Part shown: piece by piece, positions 58,845 to 64,000 of the stretch
How the letters are laid out: the number at the start of each line of letters is the position of its first letter
Numbering within the stretch: position 1 is the stretch's first letter
NCBI GenBank assembly: GCA_003024785.1
Contig: PUQB01000198.1
Span: 291,224 to 355,223, forward strand
Source of the DNA: Selaginella tamariscina
Taxonomy: Eukaryota; Streptophyta; Lycopodiopsida; Selaginellales; Selaginellaceae
DNA: 64,000 nucleotides
Direction: 5' to 3'
The notes under the pieces: generated by a model
The model's input: only the letters and a program-made list of their open reading frames with translations
Database searches by the model: none
Told to the model about the DNA's origin: nothing
Position numbers and translations under genes: made by a program

Positions 58845-60857
58845 TATATGATATTCCATATATAAAAATAAATAACAAGAGTTAATAGAACTAGTGTGTA
58901 AACACATTGAATTGATATTTCAATAGTGTCCCAAGGGATGTTGTGTAACACCTTTAATTTTTAACTCAAATATTATAGTTATAATGTTAATACCCTCTAT
59001 TTTTAAGGATTAGGCAAGTGGGTTGGCACATAATTTCCATGCCAAATGTTATTCACTTGCACTAAGGACTAACCCTAAGCCATAACTATCGGTACGTCTA
59101 AGATGAGATAGGTTTTATAGTGAGTGAGTACACTTATAAATTGAGGGGTTGGGTCTAGGTTATTAGGGCTAGAGTAAATTTTACTTAGGTAAATACTTTA
59201 TGTTTATTATACCCTAATTGTTCCCCAGTCGTGTTATAAGTGTAAGGTTAGAGGTTATGCAAAGTGAAAGTAGAAACTATGACAGTATAAACATAAATCT
59301 TTGGAACAAATGTGTGAAATGAAACTTCTCAACTATGTTGTTTAGTATGGTCTAGAATAGCGACTATGTGACAACATCTTCAATTTTAAATTTCAAGTAG
59401 CTATAGTCTCAAAAAGAATACAATTTTATTTTAGATGTTTGTTTAAACTATGATAATATACAAACCTTAGATAAACACCCCATTCTTTACACTATGCATG
59501 GAATCAAAATGAACCCAAGTTTCCTCCAAGTTTTCCAAATTGCACTCTTATCATTAGATTTACTGCTTTTCTTAACATTTTCATCACAAAACATTTCTTC
59601 TTTGTTGAATTTGTTAGTTGATATGCAAATCGAGATCTTAAAAGAAATTGTACTTTATATATTATTGAAGATATATAATGTTGAAAAATTCATTTTATAT
59701 AATCTCATGTTTTGTTAAATGTTGTACACACATCTTCTTAATTTGCAAGAAGATCACAATTATATTGAGATATACTACTCAAGTTTGTGTTGTATATTAA
59801 TTTGTGTTTTTTAATATGATGAATAGTATTATAATCTTCACTCACGAGCTCGAGTAATACCAATCGATACTACTTGAGAACTCAAAGTAGTATCTTTTAA
59901 CACAACTATGTTATTATTAATAAGTGGTTTTAGTTCGTCCAACATACTAAATAATCTTTATGTTGTTAATGAATTTTATTGGAATTGTTAAACATTTTGA
60001 TTTCACCATATTTTATTTTAAATAAATTTTGGTCCTTTTAATTTTAATTGGTTAGCCTTCTCCTCCACCATTTTACGTACTTCTATTTTTACTTTGCACA
60101 ACAAACCAGAATGCCTGTGGATAGAATATTTTATAACAAGTCTACTTAGCCTAACATCGTGAGGTTTAGCATAATACATAGTACTGAAATATAACTCAAC
60201 ACAGATTGATTGACTATGGCAATGTAAGCATTTGAGTATTTCATGTTCCCTGCACACTCCTCCTCTTTGCAATGGTGGTTTAAGCATTCCAATGGGTTTG
60301 ATTCTCATTTTTTGTCATGTGGATACAATATATTTTCACAACATAAAATTTAACACAAACTAATCTATCATGAGGCATATATCGTTGTACACACACATAT
60401 GTATGTATGTATGTATGTACATATGTATGTATATATGTGTGTGCCAGAGAGACAGGTTTTTACAACAGTGATTGTAGTGAAATGGAGAAGGCTATTAAAA
60501 TGTGCAATCAAATGACCAAAGTTGGATGCCAATCTAACGTGGTTACATACACTATAACAGTGAACTTGCTAAGCAAGGTACACCCATAAACTATATACAT
60601 GTATGCATACATATTCTAAATTAAATATAAATAATAATGGGTTCCCATAATTTATTATCTTTCCATCTCTCTCTCTCGTCCGCCGTGTACAAGCACGCAT
60701 GCAACACACATTTATCCAATAGCTGTGACGCTTTTTTGTACCTGATTGTATTCTATTTGAACTGTGCCCACATATATAGAACATTCTACATATTGTGCAG
60801 GTACTTACGTATATACATAATACACGTATGTCTTTTATGCATTAGCTTTTGACAAGG
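58845..60857 (+). repeat. Inverted repeat 1, right arm
   Basis: Partner of 40693-42857 in opposite orientation. It contains the PPR 5'-most exon (60456-60577) and its upstream flank. Confidence 0.8.
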
Positions 60858-61711
60858 CGGGGAGATGTTCAAGGACATGATTTCAGCAGGATGCGAACTT
60901 ATACAGTGCCGATATCTACAGGAAATCCTGATGCTGCTCTATTCGTGTTTGAGAAGCTAGACAGTTTAAAAGCTTCTCCAGCAGCAGCTACTTTTCGAGT
61001 TTTAATGAGCTCTGCAGCTGCTACGGTGACTTGGAGCTTCTAAACAAGCTCTTTCAAGGTGTGTGTGCGTGTGATGTGCACATATTTACAAATGTATACC
61101 ACTCAGACACGTTTATGCATAAACATGTATATGTATTCTCTGTTCTCCATGTCACATAAGTATACAGGCGTATATGTATACATATCCTAAACAACTTTTA
61201 GTTTTATAAGGCATGCAGGCGGCTAATCAAAAGCCGAACAGCAAGATGTATTTTGAAGTGCTGGATTTACTAAAGAAGTCTAACAAGGGTGAAGAAGTTA
61301 GTGAGTTGCTCAAGGACATGGAGAAGCTCATTGCAGAGAATGAACAAGAATCAAGGACCACGATAAAAGATCCAACTGCATCAAAAGATCAAAACATACA
61401 GGAAATCCACACTGAAATGTGTGTATTTGATTCATGCGTTGTGTTAACATATGCGCTCTCACGGACACACAGACGCAGACGCAGGCGCAGGCGCACACGC
61501 ACATTTTGATTGCTGAATTGTGTATGTTTAGCACACGAGGCTTCGCCACCGCTACAGGACGTGGAGGTTATGGAGGGGTTAGACAGGCCATTGGTTGATA
61601 TGAAAGCCTTTTCAACACTTATTTTACATTGGGGCCCTCAAACTGTGGCTGCTTTAGAGTCTGCCAACTTCCGATGGAGCTAAGAGGTAATATCTTCCGT
61701 TGTTTTAGTGC

Positions 61712-61746
<35 letters not shown>

Positions 61747-62789
61747 TGTTCTAATCATTTTTGTTCTTTTTAGTATAAAGGATGTAAATTCTGCACTTAA
61801 GTTTTTCTATGGGTGGAGAAGCAACCGGGTTACAAACACGACAGTTCGGTACATACGAAGATGATAAGTCTACTTGGGCAATCCCACCACTTTGCAGCCG
61901 TGGATGAGCTGCTATTAAGCAGAATTCCGACGTTCTCACCATGAACTCACGCTTGCCGTCGCTAACAAACCCCAGCTGGTTATGAGGATGTTCTACTGGA
62001 TGAGGGACCTCAAGGTATTATTGCATCTCTCTCTCTCTCTCTTCATACACACACTAACTTATGATTAATAGGTATGGCCAAATGCAAGGACATATACAAC
62101 GATAATAGACATGCTAGTAAAAACCGGGAGTTCGACGGAGCCATGCAAATATACAAGGGGAAACTTGACGAGGCAGAGGACGTATTTAATAAGATGTCCA
62201 AGTACAGGGTTAAACCCAACGTGGTTAATTACACCTCATTAATCAGCTCTTATGTGTAATTAGGGACAGGATGTGTGAGGAAGGTGTTAAACCGAATTCT
62301 ATAACTTACTCGATTATTTTCAAGGGGTTGAGACAGCGAATATGTTTCATGAGCTTGTTGAAGTTGAGAAGAAGATGGGTGGAATTGATTTCTGGAAAGG
62401 GTTAAATGTCAAATCTGGTATACACGATACTATTTTGAAGTGCTTGCTGAAAGGTAATAAGGGTATAAGTGCTATGGGGAAAAGTTGATGATTATACTGT
62501 ATAGGAGCTTTAAATGATACATACATCTCTTGTCCAGTGTACGTGCGTAACTCTCTATCTGTGCGCGCGGGTGTATTAGTTAATTCTGGGTATATGTAGT
62601 ATATAATGTATATACCCAAATATTACTACATTGTAATTGAAAGAAAGGAGAAATTTGTACACGAATATTGTACACATAAATCTTTGTTTAACATTAACAT
62701 GGTTAATATTATGTTCTGCTAGGGAGTAACATCTCCGTGGGAAAGGCAAAAGAATGCGGCTTTGCTGGAGCTTGAAAAATACATTTAGT
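60456..62789 (+). pseudogene. P-class PPR gene, 3' portion with final exons
   Basis: This is the contiguous copy. Exon 60456-60577 (FYNSDCSEMEKAIKMCNQMT...NVVTYTITVNLLSK) is followed by an intron, then by exons from about 60846. These cover GEMFKDM, TFRVLMSSAAA, QAANQKPNSKMYFEVLDLLK and KLDEAEDVFNKMSKYRVKPN. They continue with FHELVEVEKKMGGIDFW near 62350 and a terminal exon near 62725-62789 reading SPWERQKNAALLELEKYI and a stop. PPR proteins bind organelle RNA. A 1-nt loss near 60855 (relative to the left copy), frame breaks near 60890 and 61500-61690 and no visible 5' end indicate a pseudogene. Confidence 0.65.
60850..62303 (+). repeat. Inverted repeat 2, right arm
   Basis: Partner of 51142-52571. 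In this copy it is directly continuous with inverted repeat 1; in the left half of the window the two pieces lie in the opposite order. Confidence 0.8.
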
Positions 62790-63490
62790 TTGATTGACAT
62801 AAATTAAGTGTTCAAAGTTAAGTTCATCTTAACGATATTAGTATACCCTCCGTCTTCATTTATAGATGTTAGAAACCTCATTGTTCCTCTGTCATGTGAC
62901 ACACATAAACACGTGGCACTACAGAATACGGCAAGAGAATCCCCTGGAAAAAAAAATCTAATATATTCGAATCAATTAGAAACTAAGAGTATATTTTTTA
63001 CATATACTCTTTTGTTTTTGCATGTATATATTGTGCAAAGCAATATATGTATAGAGGTTGTCTTGTTGTACATTGTGATGAATCTGTGCATGAGAAATGT
63101 ACGTGTGAATAGAATGATGTGTATGAGAGAAAGTGCCTGAGTGTGTGTTTGTGAAGGAGAGAGACCATTTTTGTTAATAAAAGTTTTGTGTGCAGTGTAC
63201 GTGTGTGTACATGTTAATGAAGTTATATGTATTAAAGAGAAAGAAGTGTGTGAGAGAGGGAGATCACGCATGCATGTGTACTACAGTAATTATGTCTCTT
63301 AAGAAAAGTCTCGTGTAAGAAAAGATGAGCATGCTATGTGTTAATAAAAGTCCGCGTGTGGATTTAATCACAATAAAAAGTGTGCGGGTGTGCCTGTTTT
63401 TAATTATATATACATATTTAAGTGTAAGCTCATTCCAGTGATTAAAATTTATTTTTTTAATAAAAAAATCCGACGTGGAATCATATTTAA
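62790..63490. other. Intergenic, GT-rich
   Basis: GT/GA-rich short repeats, with no coding signal. Confidence 0.4.
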
Positions 63491-63494
63491 TGCA

Positions 63495-63633
63495 CATAGT
63501 GCCACGTCATCGGTGGACTTCCTAGAGTATAAAATGGTTAGATGAGTAGGTTTTTCTCACACGGCGGCCACTTAGGAATTTTGTCCCTGTTTTGTTTCTG
63601 TTCGATTGTGACTGTGGGAGTGCTTAATATTGG
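63495..63633 (+). promoter_or_regulatory. Candidate promoter and 5' leader exon of a gene beyond the window
   Basis: GCCACGTCAT (ACGT core) lies at 63501, TATAAAA at 63528-63534, and a GC-richer leader ends at donor TTGG|GTAAGC (gt at 63634). A very T-rich intron-like stretch follows to the window end. No coding exon is visible. Confidence 0.4.
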
Positions 63634-64000
63634 GTAAGCTCTATATTTATAAATTCTGATCAAGATTTATAATTTTCTGTTTTCTTTTCTATTTCTTTAT
63701 TTTTGGTGTGTTTTTATATAAATTGTGTTGAAATTTTACAGTTTTTGATTTTTCTTTTATTGTTTAATATCTTATTTTCTTTATTTATTTGATGTATTTT
63801 TATGTATTTTTATTAATTCTTTAATTTTCTTTTTTTCTATTTTGCTACTTTGATATATGTGTTTTAATGTAAATACATAAATTATATATAATTAAGCTCT
63901 CTATCTTTTCATAAATACCAGATGTTCTGTTATGATTTTTTTTAAATTTCTTTTGTAAATTCTATATTAATTTAGATTTTATATATTATTTTTAAATGTT

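Overview
The window looks like land-plant nuclear DNA. Genes are split by short, microsatellite-rich GT-AG introns. Recognisable products include a thylakoid-lumen pentapeptide protein with a two-part transit peptide, a SUPERMAN-type QALGGH zinc finger, a plant-type UBA/rhomboid-like protein, an F-box protein, PPR fragments and a plant-type tRNA-Asp. The chromodomain retrotransposons resemble the fungal/Tcn1-like branch of Ty3/gypsy in their reverse transcriptase motifs. That branch is, to my knowledge, reported mainly from non-seed plants, so a lycophyte, fern or bryophyte is my guess; it is not proven.

Layout. 1-16.4 kb is a gene-rich block: TL20.3-like pentapeptide protein (-, runs off the left edge), tRNA-Asp (+), DUF1365 protein (-), a head-to-head unknown three-exon gene (+), an unknown coiled-coil gene with damaged frames (+), a SUPERMAN-like C2H2 gene (-), a UBAC2-like gene (+) and a single-exon F-box gene (+). 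16.4-18.5 kb is AT-rich with a fold-back element. 18.47-40.32 kb is one old Ty3/gypsy element (element A, LTRs about 600 bp) holding two younger chromoviruses. B1 (23965-30072) sits inside A's integrase and B2 (33094-39451) inside an extra ORF downstream of integrase; both have perfect 5-bp target duplications. 40.3-62.8 kb is a decayed zone with a third, older chromovirus (B3, about 42.9-48.76 kb), a dead gypsy RT, and pieces of one PPR gene in inverted orientation and permuted order. 62.8-64 kb is intergenic, ending in a possible promoter and 5' leader.

The most interesting signal is in the three B chromoviruses. They lack a TGG-type tRNA primer-binding site. A 12-13 nt sequence 2 nt after the 5' LTR is instead exactly complementary to a site about 30 nt downstream of the LTR TATA box. 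This is the arrangement expected of Tf1-like self-primed reverse transcription. Other points: two one-base frame breaks in the UBAC2-like gene that alternative splice sites would both remove in frame; an inverted LTR piece beside an uncharacterised extra ORF in element A; and a permuted inverted PPR duplication.

All exon structures come from reading splice sites and recalled family similarity; no transcript data or searches were available.
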